Shown here piece by piece: positions 45,737 to 58,800 of a stretch of 64,000 nucleotides of DNA. This DNA comes from Pampus argenteus. Lineage: Eukaryota; Chordata; Actinopteri; Scombriformes; Stromateidae. Under the pieces are notes generated by a model, which had not been told where the DNA came from, ran no database searches, and was given only the letters and a program-made list of their open reading frames with translations. The stretch spans positions 13,380,001-13,444,000 of the forward strand of contig CM072873.1 of the NCBI GenBank assembly GCA_036937835.1, given 5' to 3'. Positions within the stretch are counted from its first letter, which is position 1. The number at the start of each line of letters is the position of its first letter. A program made the position numbers and the translations under genes.

Positions 45737-48417
45737 GTCGTCGTCGAAATGTGGTGACAGATGCAGATTCTCGGTCGGTAAATGTAACTCAAAGCACACA
45801 AGAGTTGAAATTAGCGGTGTAACTTTGAGACAGAAAATGTGAACGGTTACCAGGTTGCGGCCATATTGGTGTCCTCTGACCAGAGGAAGTAATTGCTAGC
45901 ATTAGGTAAGGTGTTTAGACTTTATCGCCATCTGTAGGTTGTAAGCAAAATGTTTCGAAGCTGCTTTTGTTGCTTATGAGTGTATCACAGTAAAACTGAG
46001 TTTTCAATACTGTCTAGAAAGCAAGCTAGGTAGATTAACGTAGCAGATACCGTTAACGGTGGCATGTTAACGCTAACTAGCAAGCTATCTGGGTGGATAA
46101 CTAACGGTTAGCATGACAAATGTTGAGCAGCCATGTCAAACAGCTTCTTTATTGCACAGCCAAGTGACTGCCATTCCTCCTGTTCATACTGGCTGTTAAA
46201 AGTGTGTCTACACAGGTCAAGTCCAGTCGTACAAAAATGCAGTCTTTTTTTAGCATGAAATTCCTTCTTTGTGTTTCCTCATGTTTCCCTGTTGAGCTGT
46301 GGTGGAAAATAATAACAAAGAGGGAGTTTGGCACTAAAAAGACTGTAAAATATTTACTGGGTGTAAGTGTATTATGAAGGGAATCTCTAATAGTCAGAAC
46401 AGGAATGTATGTCCAATATTCACTTTCTTTTAGGTCTTTTTTGCTCTCTACCAACCTGAGGGAAATATCTGCCTCTTTAGCTGCTAAATGCTACATCATG
46501 TTCACCTGCTACAGTAGGCTGGTAAAAATGCTTGTGAAAACTCCTACATGTTTCAGGGTTTTTTTCTCATTTCTTCAGGATTCAGTGGGATACCTGGTGT
46601 CAGCCTGGTGACTGATGATCCTGCAGAGGAACTGTACCAACAACCTACAGCTACAGCCAGGAAACTGCAACAATAGGAAATGGTGCAGTGTTGCTGTGTG
46701 ACTTGTGAAAGCTGTGAGTAAGGAGAAATTTAAGAAATATCTCTTTACAAAATGTCGTCTTTTTCTAATGTTGTTTTTCAGATGGAAAATGTTATGTCAC
46801 AGATTGAAGCTATACATTTCATTTCACCCCTTACTATTAATAATTCATGTATTTCCATTGCTTTTTTTTATTACTTTTATTACTACTAGTATTCATCAGT
46901 CTTCAGTTTGCATTACTATTTCATTTAAAGACATTAGGTCTTTATTAACAAATTTTAGGTAAGTCTGAAGATATGCCTGGGCTGCAATCAGAGCAAAATC
47001 TCAAAATGTAAGATTGTATGAAAATGCATTTAAAACACATGAAAGATTTACCAAAAATATATCAGTTTCAACCTGTTTTGTATTTTGAAAAAGTATTTTA
47101 GACAGTAGAATCTGAGCTGAGTTGCCATCTGAACACATAATTAATAATTTTAGACACTCAAGACTCACACTCTAAAATTAGGCTGTAGTTGATGGCTGTG
47201 TCTTGTCTTAGAATGCAACTTGTGCAATTGTGTCGTGCATATCTTTAATGTTTGCAACAGTTTACAGGCTTCAAAATTCTAAAACTAGGTCAATACATAG
47301 CCAAATATTTCTGTTGTATATGAGAGCCAAAATTGGAGCTAGTTTGTAATGTGTCCTAAATATCCTGAAAATTGTCAAATGAAAGCAGAAAATGAATTGA
47401 ACTGGGTTGCAGGTCAGTTATATATTTATTCAGATTGTTGTCGGCTTACATTGTTACGGTACATCAAGCATAATGGTGCAGACTTTCTATTAGTTTCACA
47501 GATGTAAAGCACCATTTAGATCTAAGGTCAGCAGACAAACAATAAGGATCCAGTTATCTTCAGTTCCATTGTTTAGTTTTAAATGAACTCACAGAACAGA
47601 AAAATCGAATGCAGAACGGCTCAGAGAGACACTGCATGATTCTAAGGACAAACCAGTAACAATTAGTCTTCCGCAGCATTTACATGTCCAAAAGGTTTAT
47701 GCAAGACATGATACAGTTTTATTGGAAATTAGAAGTTTAAATAGCCAAATTGAAAGATACAAACACACTCTTGTTTTTAAACCAACCAAAATTTGCAGTA
47801 TTTGTGTGCAAATGTAAATGCAGAGGAAGAATAACTAAAAAGGACAAAATGAGTCCTTAATATAGTGAAAATAAAGTTTAAGGTTACTGGTTCAGTGACT
47901 ACTACTACAGAACCAGGTGTGCAGGACAATGCGTAATCGATTGGTAGAGTTCCTAGTCAATAATGCTGCAGTTTTTTGCATCAGTTCAAACACAGATAAA
48001 GTCCAAGCATCGAGAGGTAAAAGGAATTTTTGTCCTCCTTCACAAACAATTGGTCAAATGTTTGCACAATGAGGGCCCAGTAGAGTCAAATGGTCACTCT
48101 GCTGTTTGGACCTTAGCATATATGACAGAAAGGAACTCAGCCAAAACATTATTGCAGTCCGACATAGCTACGTAACTACTGCAGTACAGCCACTCTGCAT
48201 TTTACAGTTTGCCATCTTCTTGATGTGTGGTGTCAGAACGTGTGTAGAAGAAGGGGGACTTCTGGTGGACCTCTTGTTTAATACAAGGGCACAGCTGTCT
48301 TGAGAAGGATGAGCTTTTTGTTCACGGTTTGGTTTTTGGAGGGTCGGGGAGATGTTCAGATCAGGGCAAGAGGGAAGGGACATAAAGTATTCAGGTTGAG
48401 GCTGTGACATTTAGGTT
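45737..48417. other. Intergenic region upstream of mrps26
   Basis: Contains the mrps26 5' UTR/promoter on its left and the 3' UTR of the intermediate filament gene on its right (minus strand). Only short unrecognisable frames. No TATA box or CpG island is obvious by eye near 45750-45900. Confidence 0.45.
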
Positions 48418-50348
48418 TTAGTTCAGAGCAGGAAGGGAAGGGTAAGACAGTCGAATCTCCTCCCCCTCCAGGAGTTTCCTAAAAAGAAAAAGAAAATAGT
48501 TTACCTTTGAGCTTACTCTTCATTGTGCATATTTACACAATAGAAGTGTAAATTAGTATATATTTCATGTATTGTGTTGGTGAAGGTCTCACCTGTACGC
48601 AGCTATTTCAATGTCAAGAGCCATCTTCACATTGAGAAGGTCTTGGTACTCTCTCAGGTAGCGCGCCATCTCCTGCTTGGCTTCAGTGATATCCCGCTCC
48701 AGTTCACTTATCCTCACCTATAAAATAGCCAAAAAAACAGAAACATTTTAGAGTTTACAACTTCATGACTTCATTAGATTTTATTAGATTTTTGCTTGAT
48801 GAGACTTTCCTCATAATGAGATTTTATTGGTTTGAAAGTGGTGATTGAATATATCCAGTTTTTAGAAATCCCTGATATTTTTTGGTGAGTAGGTTGTAAT
48901 TTGCTGTTCTGGTTTAGTCGGACAGTAACCTTCCAGATTTTCACCTCGGCTGTGTGATCTTGCCATAATTTCCTGCTGAGTACTACAGCACAGGGAGGGT
49001 GCAGCTGCAGCACAGAATACATTTACATTTCATCTTTTAGAGAAAAAAAACAGCTGCTTTTTCTCTACTTTATGCATGTGGAGGATGTTCTGTATGGTAT
49101 AGAAAGTATCTCAGCTGTCTATTTTAAACCTTTTGGCAAATCCAGTTTATATCTATCTTTTGATTTAGCTGTCTCTTCTGAGCTTTTTTTCTTTTCACTA
49201 TTTGCAAAAGAAAATTCCTCTAAAAATAGGCATAAGAAAGACTTTTGCTTATCTGAGAGCACAAATGGGGTGACCAGGTGCCACATATCAGTACACATTC
49301 TCCTATCAATTGTATATTCATGCTTACTGGGATCCAAATATCCCTCATTCACCTGGTACTTTGCCACCTCTTTCGCCTGTGTCTCCTCCAACTCTTCCAG
49401 TTGCTTGTTTAGGGAGTCGATGACATTCCGAAGAGCCTCAATCTCCGAGGAGCGGGACTGAAGCAGTCTCCGGTACTCCATGGTCTCCTCCCGGATGGCG
49501 TGCACTGCCTCGTTGTTTTTGCTGGCCATCTCTGCCACACTCGCAAACTTGCTCTTGTACCAGTCCTCTGCAGCCTGCATGTTCTTGTTTGCCAGCCGCT
49601 CGTACTGCGCCCGGATGTCTCGCAGGGCAGTGGAGAGATCAGGCCGGGACACTTCCACATCCACGCTGATGTTAGCCACCTGCAGCTGGGCCTGCAGCTC
49701 AGCTTGCTCCTCTGCAAAGACTTTCTTCAGGAACACCAACTCATCACACAGAGAGACCACAGTAGCCTCAGCATCACTGTTGTAGAGCATGACCTTGCTG
49801 GCCTCCTCCTTGGCCGTCTGCAGGGCCTCCTCAGCATCCATGCGCCGCCTTGCCTCCTCTTCATAGCGCTCCTTCATCTGCTCATAGATGTCATGCAGGT
49901 AGTCCCTCTCCGCCTCCATCCGCATCTTCTCCCCATTCTCAGAGTCAATCATGGCCCTCAAACTTCGTGCCTCCCCTTCATAGAGACCCTGCAGACGGGA
50001 TGGATCCTTCTGCCGCCTCCTCAGAGCCTCTAGCTCGGCCAGCAGAGCTCGATTCTGCAGCTCCAGGTGCCTCACCTTCTCAATGTAGGTGGCGAATCGG
50101 TCGTTCAGGTCCACAAGCTGCTCCCTCTCCTGGGAACGCAGGCCCAGCAACTCTGTGTTGATGGTGCTAGCCTGAGCCAGGTCCATCCTCTCAGACGCGT
50201 CCGGCAAGGAAGAGGAGGCCAGCCTCAGGATCCTCTTCCCGGAAGGAGGAGCGCGAGGAGAAGAATAGAAGGATGATTTAATGGTGGGTCGGGTGCCTCT
50301 GTAGCTGTCCCAAGGGCGGCGGTAGGAGAAGTAGGAATCGGAGCTCAT
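48418..50348 (-). CDS. Neuronal-type (type IV-like) intermediate filament protein
   Basis: Builds 10-nm cytoplasmic filaments as a coiled-coil dimer. Three exons: 50348-49353 (332 codons), 48717-48593 (125 bp) and 48478-48418, giving 393 aa. Head: Ser/Tyr/Arg-rich residues 1-60. Rod start LNDRFATYIEKVRHLELQN, coil 2 with ALRDIRAQYERLANKNMQ, and rod end EYQDLLNVKMALDIEIAAYR then KLLEGEE. Intron positions (after ...AKYQ and inside IEIAAYR, with a 125-bp middle exon) match the NEFL/NEFM/INA class, not vimentin-type genes. The tail is tiny, about a dozen residues ending SYPSLPALN, much shorter than in NF-L or alpha-internexin. Nearby nanos1 (human INA and NANOS1 are both on 10q) makes an ina relative attractive, but the rod resembles NF-L at least as much, so I give no symbol. 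Confidence 0.9.
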
Positions 50349-50510
50349 GATGAATTTTTGTTGTGGATTTTTTTGTTTGTTTAAGAAAAGGATATGGATG
50401 TTTTAGTTTCAGAAGGTTTTTTTTTATGTCCCCCTTGTTCTGCACACCATCAGTGAGGATGAGTGAGCGTTTTTGCACTGCACCAGCTCAGTGATGCTGC
50501 AGATCCCTGG

Positions 50511-50519
50511 CTTTTATAG
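50511..50519 (-). promoter_or_regulatory. TATA box of the intermediate filament gene
   Basis: Minus-strand CTATAAAAG about 165 bp upstream of the ATG at 50348; it predicts a start near 50480-50490 and a 5' UTR of about 135 nt. An upstream CCAAT motif lies in reversed orientation at about 50587-50593 (GGCCAATAGC on the plus strand). GC/CT-rich sequence lies between. Confidence 0.65.
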
Positions 50520-50599
50520 AGTACGGCTGCCCCCTCCCCCTCCTCCTCCACCACAGAGTAACATCAGTGCTGTCAGCATCCACCAGGCCAATAGCAGAC

Positions 50600-53500
50600 T
50601 GCTGCAGTGAAGAGAGGGTGGGTTGGTTTTCTGACTCTCTCTTAGCTATGGCAGGCAGAGTAGATGTGGTAGAGCAGATTTACTTAATATGCCTTGCAAA
50701 TACCATTGCAAGCAATTACACTGCATTTGTATGAGCATATTTTACTCCACTTAAAACCCTCAATGCAGGATAAGATGCAGTATTGAAGCAATGAACATAT
50801 TCACATTGATAAATTGTGGAAAAAACAGGGGCAATTGTGAAAAATGATGAGTCTTTTCAACAGACAATGAGAGGACATATACCTTAAGAGGTAGGTACTT
50901 ACTGGATAATATGCAAGATCACTGAACACTGAATGTAAACTCATATAAAACAAAAGTGTACCAACTAAACACAATTAACTTTTTTACTTTTAAAAATACA
51001 TATTTTTATATATTTTTTCTTTTTTCTTTTCATCGCTGTCTGTGTTGCAATGATCATCCTTTAGCCAATAGATGTATGCCCTTTGCAGAGTCCTACATAT
51101 TTCAATTGTTCCCAGAGTATCTTTAGATGTACCTACGTGATCTATTTCAAATTGATGAGTCACTGATGTTCTTGAGCCGTCCTGATAATGTGTGTGGGAG
51201 ACACCACTGAGGAAGGAAGTGCAATCTGTATCTGCTGACAGAGAAACACTCTTGCTGTTTAGCATCCAATGATGAGTGAGAGAGTAGCTGCAAATCAGTC
51301 TTACTATTTGTTTAAAAAGAAAAACAGGCATGAAGCAGATGTTCTTATACAGGAAGTGGTCCAGATTCCTGCTCAAAGACACAGATTCATGACAGACACA
51401 TTCAGATTGGTGACAGTTATAAGACAGTCTTTTTAAAAGTAGCATTATTCTACTACAGGACATCAAGATGAAAAATATATACTGGTCATTGTCTATTTTA
51501 GATTACAAGGATGTGATATTATTTATATCAGTTACATCGAGAGTTTTATTTAAGTTGTTGCAATTCTCAGCAGTTGTCAATAGGGGTCAATGATGCTTAT
51601 TGATCACTTTATATTTAAAGGGACATAAACATTTCCTCCCTATTTTAACTGGAGTGTGATCTATCCATTGGTCAAAGTTTGATTTCCTGATTATCTGAGC
51701 TGTCAGCTGTACATCACTCAAATGCAGTTTTTCCCAATGGCATTTAATTTGTTGTCTCACTGGGCCAAGACAATTGTTTTTGAAAGACTCAAACCACAGT
51801 GCCTGTCTCCAAAAATAATACGGCTACTTATAGGAATCCACAGATATAATTACAAGAAACAAGGTGTGTGAACATTCCTATGAACGTAAAAGGGAAAAGG
51901 TTTTATGATGTTTTAGAATGGACTTTACCTTAATACTAAAATTTGATGCTACATATATTGTAAAGGTGTAACTATTTATTTATTTTGCAATTTATGCAGT
52001 AAAACTTTGTGGATGCATACTGTTTTGTAAATATAACGGTATATTCCTTGTACTGTATAAGTAATATATATAATGTAGTTTTTTATTTTTCAATTTCTTT
52101 AGTGCTATTTTAGATACTTTGTTCTATTTAATTGTCATTTTATCATATTATTCTTTTCTAATTTAATGTTTTTAATTTTTGTGTTGTGGTGTTGTAGTGT
52201 GATTAGGAGGGGACTGCAACTGAATTTCATTGTGCAATCATGCATTGTACATTGACAATGAAAATGGACTTTTAACCTTGAAATAAAAAAAGAACATATA
52301 AACTAGAAGAAGAAGAACACATAGAGGCTTTAAAGCACAAGGCATCTGAGCACCTGAATATCTGGCATTGAGTGTTTCTCACATGTTGTCAGTCCCAAAT
52401 AGGTGAGGCTCAATACGTCTGGACAATTCAAATAGTTTCAAATAGTTACTGATTGTTTCTTATTAGAAAATATCTTCCTGGTATAGTATCACATAACAAA
52501 AACAATTACAAATCATTAAAATGCTATTATTCTAGTTTATTAAACAATCCAGTGCTTATCTGTACAGTAGTTTTAAAGTGAATGTGGAGGGATGTTGTCA
52601 TTGACAGTTTTGATCACTAGGTGGCACATTTGCATTGCATATCAGTGTGACTATTGCAGAGACGTTTTTCAGATGAAATCCAGTTGTTTTAGTTGTTATG
52701 TTTTCCTGTATAGTGCTGCAGGCTCTGATACATGAAGTGTGATTCATGGCATAATATTAAAAGTCAGCTGTAGTCTAATATAATTAAAGCAAATGCAAAG
52801 TACATGTTTATTCATTTACAGTGAATATATTTCCCAATGATACATAAGGTAAAAATAAGTACATAAAACATTTCTATTGACAGATAAGGACTTTGGAATG
52901 TCAGGCGTTTCGTTGCTAAAGTTGTTCACCCCTTTAGAACATTTACAAGAATTGCAGGAACATTTCCTCGTGAAAAAAATAAAAATCAGATTAGTCATCT
53001 GTGTTTTTGAACTTGTGACAGTAAGCTGAAATAATAGAGCTTGTAGCTACTTGAGGAGTGTTTAGGTGAACTGCAAATGTTTTACATTCAGTCAAAATAT
53101 GTAAAATACTATCCACATAAACTCACATAAAGAATATAAGACATCCAACATATAAACAATGCAGAAATTACCCTTAGGCTAAATACAAAAGTGTATTCCT
53201 TTGGTAGAAAACATGTATCCCAGGAAAACGTTTGCTTGATATAACCCAGTATATCTTGCATCTTGTATGGCCTGTCAGACCTCATACATCCACAGGCCAA
53301 TGAATTACGGGGACTAAACATTCATCTCATATCAGAAGTGCTGCATATTCATTCACAATGGCATTTCATGAACCCAAACCAGCCCACTAACATGCACAGG
53401 ACTGTTTTCACTGGCACTGCACATCATGGAACACATCAACTCCTGATTACAGCATGAAGGTGGTCATTCACTGGTCAATCTGTACAGTACTTTGGTTCAT

Positions 53501-53738
53501 TTTTGATGACCTTTAGAGTCCTGGGGGGGTTCAAACCTAAACTATGTGCCCATAGAGTTACAAGGTAGACGAAAACATTACAAATGAAGCTGTGACACAT
53601 ATAGAAACTCAATAAAAAATCTTATTTTCTTAAAATCTTTCTTTCCAGACATGTCTTGTGCATGAAATGGCGCAAAATTACTGCCACACATACTAGTAAT
53701 TTCAGACAGTGCAACTCAAACTTCATTCATATCTTCGC
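50600..53738. other. Intergenic region with the nanos1 3' UTR
   Basis: No protein-coding exon recognised. The right part (from about 52.8 kb) is probably the 3' UTR of nanos1 on the minus strand; a minus-strand AATAAA (TTTATT at about 52807-52812) could end it. A 158-codon minus frame at 50990-51466 shows no family features. Confidence 0.45.
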
Positions 53739-54419
53739 TTAGAAGATTTTCAGCCTTTTGCCAATCGCTCTGCCTCCCTTTGCAGCTCTCTGGCTCGGTT
53801 GATCTTTAGAAAGCGGGCAGTACTTGATGGTGTGCGCATTGTCGCCGTTGGCACTGCAGAGGGGGCAGGTGTATGCCCGGAGAATGGGGCACAGGACTCT
53901 GCCGTCCGCTGTCTTCAGGATGTGGGTGCCGTAAACCTCCTCCGGTGCGCCGTTATTCCGACAGAAGACGCACACCTTCGGCTCCGGCTTGCTCCTCTGA
54001 GTCTGTTTGCGCCTTCTGTCAATGGAAAGCAGGTCGAGACCGGGGAAACTTCCTCTATAGGAGGGTGAATCTCTGTCTGCCAGCGGCGAATCACCTGCAA
54101 GGTGTTCGTAGGGCCTGAGAAGCGAGATCCGCTCCTTGAGATCATAGATGGAGATCGGTGGGGATCCCGGGGCCGCGCAGCAGCAGTCCAAATGTCCGTC
54201 GCTGTCCCTGCCCTGCCCAATTACGCAGGAGCAAACCGGAGAATCGTCCAGACCCAGGGTCGCCTTAAGAGACTCGGTTATAGAGTTGGGGCTACAGGAC
54301 GGGCTGTTGATCTTATTTTTGGCGACAAGTGTAGACAAGCCGAGGTAGTCGTTCCAAAAATTAAAGGTGTAATCATACGGAGACCGCGCGTCCAAGTAGC
54401 CGCGGTCTAAAAAATCCAT
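53739..54419 (-). CDS. nanos1: Nanos homolog 1, RNA-binding translational repressor
   Basis: Nanos proteins partner with Pumilio to repress target mRNAs and recruit CCR4-NOT deadenylase. Single exon, 226 aa from the ATG at 54419 (MDFLDRGYLDARSPYDYT). The frame is open further upstream to 54587, but that extension has no family character. Near the N-terminus FNFWNDYLGLSTLV is the NOT1-interacting motif. The C-terminus carries two CCHC zinc fingers: CVFCRNNGAPEEVYGTH...C and CPLCSANGDNAHTIKYC. SITESLKATLGLDDSPVC is typical of fish nanos1. A single exon is normal for nanos1. Vertebrate nanos1 is expressed mainly in the nervous system; here it neighbours a neuronal-type filament gene, which may be coincidence. 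Confidence 0.93.
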   Translation of the reverse strand: MDFLDRGYLDARSPYDYTFNFWNDYLGLSTLVAKNKINSPSCSPNSITESLKATLGLDDSPVCSCVIGQGRDSDGHLDCCCAAPGSPPISIYDLKERISLLRPYEHLAGDSPLADRDSPSYRGSFPGLDLLSIDRRRKQTQRSKPEPKVCVFCRNNGAPEEVYGTHILKTADGRVLCPILRAYTCPLCSANGDNAHTIKYCPLSKDQPSQRAAKGGRAIGKRLKIF

Positions 54420-55814
54420 CCTGTCAGAGCTGGAGAGTTTAATGTCCACACAAGTGAATAGACGTTTCGGGTGGAGTGTCTGTCCGCATGGGTAGCCTGT
54501 AGAAGTGCTCTTCTTTCTGCTCTTGCTGGGTCTCGTATGCAGAGCACTCAACATGTAGGCGATGATAAGTTCTGTGGAATAAAACAAGGGGGCGTGGTTT
54601 GGTTCAAGTTGATTATCTAGCTGGTCCCATTGGAGGGTCTACAAAGCCAAAGCAGGGAGCAGGGAAAATCATTTCCCCCTTTATAAAATATGATTTCTTT
54701 TATCACTAAAAGAGTACTTTTTATGTTATAACGGATTTATTTGTGCTGTTGATTTAGAGAGACTGCTCAATTTGTCCTGATCATAATTATTTCTTAGGTT
54801 GTTAATGCAAATTTAAATCAAAGGAGGTCTTGTATATTTTGTAATATGCAATTGTTATTACATTTACAGCTATGATATGAAGTATTTCAATTTACTGTTT
54901 CAAAAATCCCAGTATGTATGTTGCTTTCTTTGCGCCCAGCAGTTTGGTTTAAGGGGAACTCCATTTTGAATAATGTTGTGGCACTGATGGGGGGTTATTT
55001 TGTTTTTAAGACATAAAATCAGTTCAGCAGAGGCCAAGACATCTTGACCTTTTGTCCCACGTTGGGGTCAATCTCTAAAAACATTTTTAACATTTTCCAA
55101 TATAATCTGAATATGGTCCAGGGTCAGATGTTAGCCCAGGGCAAGATGGAATAAAATAACCCTAATTATATCATTAGGGTTATTTTCTCAGGTTATACAA
55201 AGCTCATCAAGAGTCACAGAAGACAGTAGTAGAGTAGTACCAACTAACTATGGCCACTAAACTGATCATCATATGTTAAATTATTAGAGTTTCTCTTTAA
55301 AGGAGCCTAAATAACTTGGCGCAAGACAGAGCCCGAATTTGTAACCTCGATGTTTTGCAAGATTGATGACATAAACAAGCATGTGCTGCCTGCTGCTCAC
55401 AGATCACGGTAGATCACAACAACATGCACAATAGTAACAATAATTTTTATTTAACCTGCACCAGGTAAAACATCAGCAGAAAAGTTAAGGAAATTATATG
55501 GTACCTCACTGTTTTTTTTTTTGCAGTAGATTTTAAGGGCACACGGTGCAATAAAACCACAAAAATGATTTTCTTACTAAATATGAAGACAGAAAAATCA
55601 GGATTGTCCATATAACTGAATAAATATAACAGATCCTTCCCTGCACTGCTAAACCTAGAGTGTTTCCATATTTCTACATAATGTCCTCCATGCACCTGTT
55701 CTGCTTCCTCTAAGTCCATGGCTTCGTGCTCACAACCAGCCCTCCTCTGCCCTATTGTTTCCTCTCTACAGCGGGCCTTTTAACTTCATTAATATGCATT
55801 AAACTGGAGTGTGC

Positions 55815-55867
<53 letters not shown>

Positions 55868-58800
55868 CAGTCAAAGCCAAGTAAAGCAGGCTCACACAAA
55901 AAAGAGCTTGATAACTGACCTGACTGCTGGAACAATGACTATGTTACTATTTTTGTCACACACCCAAGTGAAATATTAAAAGCAGTCAAAGTTGAGACAA
56001 AAACCATTTGCACATCTAATATTTTAAAATTTGGAGCCAAGATCCCGTTTACTGTCATTGTGGGGATTTTTATTCATTAAATAATCAATATCAGGGCCAC
56101 CAGAGACTTAGAGTGATTCTCTACAAAAAAGACCCTGTGATTTAATGTCACAGAGAAATTTATAGACTTCAATATATAATTAAAGTATAACTCTGTTGTT
56201 ATTCTTCCTTAAATGCTGTTTTCTTTGCAAGTGTATTTTGAGACAGTTCCAGGTCTGTATTTGGTGTCACAAAGGGATTAAAGCTGTAATAGCCTGACTT
56301 TAAATCATGCTAAAATCTTCATGAAAACATATGTGTCCAATATCGTCACGGTCCTATAAATCCTGAAATAGATTCTTTGTGAAGAGAATACAGTGGCTGC
56401 TGCTATAAAAGTTTCCAGCGAGTGTAGACGGTACGAACCATGAAGAAAATCATGTTAGTGAGACAGTTTCTTGCATGTGAGAATAAATTATCATCAGAAT
56501 ACACCACATGGTCCATTTTCAAGGTTACCTCCGGCTCTGTGTGCACAAAGGAAATCATGAGAGAGCATTTAAAAGATGAATGGCTGCCATATCACAATAG
56601 ATAAATTGCATGGGGGCCAATATGACATGTGGCTCTGTTGCTTTAGGGTGCCTATATTACTCGTAACACAAAGCCTATTTGGCTACAACAAAGAAAGTAT
56701 CGATAATGAATATGAAATACATACACTTTTATATTTGAGATTAATTCATTCAGTCCCATCACTGAAAAAAGAAGGCAGCAGCTGATATTACAGAATGTTT
56801 TCTGCCATGAAAGTTGGAGCTAGGGCAAGTTTGTTTATACAGCATCAAGGCAATTCAAAAAGTGCTTTATAGAAGTTAAAGCACATTTAAACTAAATGAA
56901 AATAAAAGTCAAATAGAATAAAAATCATCCTAAAATGAATAGAAAGGGAGTACCATTTCAGTTGCAGTGAAGTAATAAATCACCCTAATTTAATAATGGA
57001 AACCAAAGTGCTGTAGAGAAATAAATAAATCAAAGAAACAAGAGAAAATGGGAAACAAGACCATCCTGAGATTCAAAAGTATGACTTCAGATAGTATTAG
57101 CTGACTGCTCCCTAAAGATCTAAGGGACCTACAGTAGTCAATGTATATGTTCTACGTATATCAGATAGTATTTAGGTCCTCGGCTGTTAAGTGATTCACA
57201 AACTAGCAAATTAAATGTATTATATAACTAACTGAAAGTCAACATTAACCTTTAATAAGAGGAGTAATGTGCTCTTGTTATTGTTCTGCAGTTGTCTAAA
57301 GGTCTTAATTTGCAACACATATGACAACACATATGACAAAAACAAGAACATTTCATTTCTTGCAAATAGTTAGGTAACGCAGGTTTAGACAGTTAAAGTG
57401 CTTTTGATTAAGGTTAGAAGAAGGTCGTGGTTTCAGTTATATATTAATAGATAAACAAAAAAAATAGATTAAAAAACAAAACTCGTGCCTTGTGATTAAA
57501 GTCATTTGTTTCAATATTTAACCACAACTATATTTTCCTAACCTTAACTAAGTATAAAATGTAACCATAAAAACACTAATCATACTTTATTTTCTCTGAT
57601 ATTGTATTGTAAGAATTGTTATTGTGGTGTAAACAAATAATATTGTCTGTCAAAGTTTTTTGTATGTTCATCAAGAATGTTTCTTAGTTGTATATAAATA
57701 AGATATCGTAAATAATAGGAGACATCTTTGTATTTGAGAGTTTAATTATCAATGCTTGAGAGATTTTAGAATTTTTCCCCGAAGTAGAAAGTGAATAATT
57801 TATGTTCCAGACATTTAGCTGATGTATCAAGCTAAGTCACTTAAAAAGAGTGCATGATAAGCTAAAACATCGAACTGGTCAAGAGAATAATAGCCTGCAG
57901 TTACAAATACTTCTTTGTTCATACAGGCTGTGTTTACTTCTCAGCTCTATCTGGCCTTCACACATGCTGCAGAGTGAATGCTACATCTAGCAGGGTTATT
58001 TTTCCACCTCCAGTTAATACAATGAGTCTGGCTTCCAAAGGGTTAAAAATCTTAATGTGTAAATACGGTTTCAGAGTGTGATGATCACACCCAGAGGCCT
58101 CGTAGGCAGCTCTGCCTGCCCAACAGCCGAGGCTGAGATGGGCAGGCACCGCTCCCCCATTCATCACTGTCAAGTTGAATAGAAAATTAACAAATCCCTT
58201 AATTAAAAGGCCTCTTTAGTCTCTGGTGTGTGTCTGTGTGTGTGCTTGTGTGTGTGTGTGCGCACGTGTATGTGTGAGAAAGAGTGTAACACGTGCCAGC
58301 TGCACTGTTACATTGTGCAAGGCACAACAGCCTGGCACACAGACAACACTCCTTTCCATGCAAATGCACACACACAAACACACACAGAAACAGCCCACCA
58401 CTCTTACAGACCCCTGCCATTCCTGTCGCTGCATTAATTGCATAAACTGCATAATGTGGTCGGCCAGAGCAGCAGTTCATTCTGGATCTCTGAACGTCCC
58501 CAGACACAGAGCTAGGTAGGGAGTCAGTTGGGGCTTTGATCCCTGACCTCTGCCTCCTCTCTTGGGAATACAGAGCTGCATCCCTAACGGTCCATCCATC
58601 TGCACACACACACTCGCACACACACCCTCTGCTGCCCCCAGACCCCAGCTACGAGAGTCAACCCAGCCCCAGACACGTGTCACAGTCATCAGCAGCAATA
58701 GGGAATGCTAAACAAGCCAAGGTCAACACGAAATTAGGCAGTGTCTTTCGGCCCGTCAAGTGCTTTGTCACGACCACCAGCTCTCTGAATGAAGGCTGCT

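Noticed and set aside
49480..50276. Plus-strand frames up to 177 codons opposite the filament gene
   Set aside because: They are antisense shadows of the coiled-coil exon, with no splice or domain support.
53709..54410. Plus-strand frames of 80-119 codons
   Set aside because: They are antisense to nanos1 and have no recognisable content.
54420..54587. N-terminal extension of nanos1 to the upstream ATG
   Set aside because: The extension lacks nanos features, while MDFLDRGYL... fits the normal fish nanos1 start.
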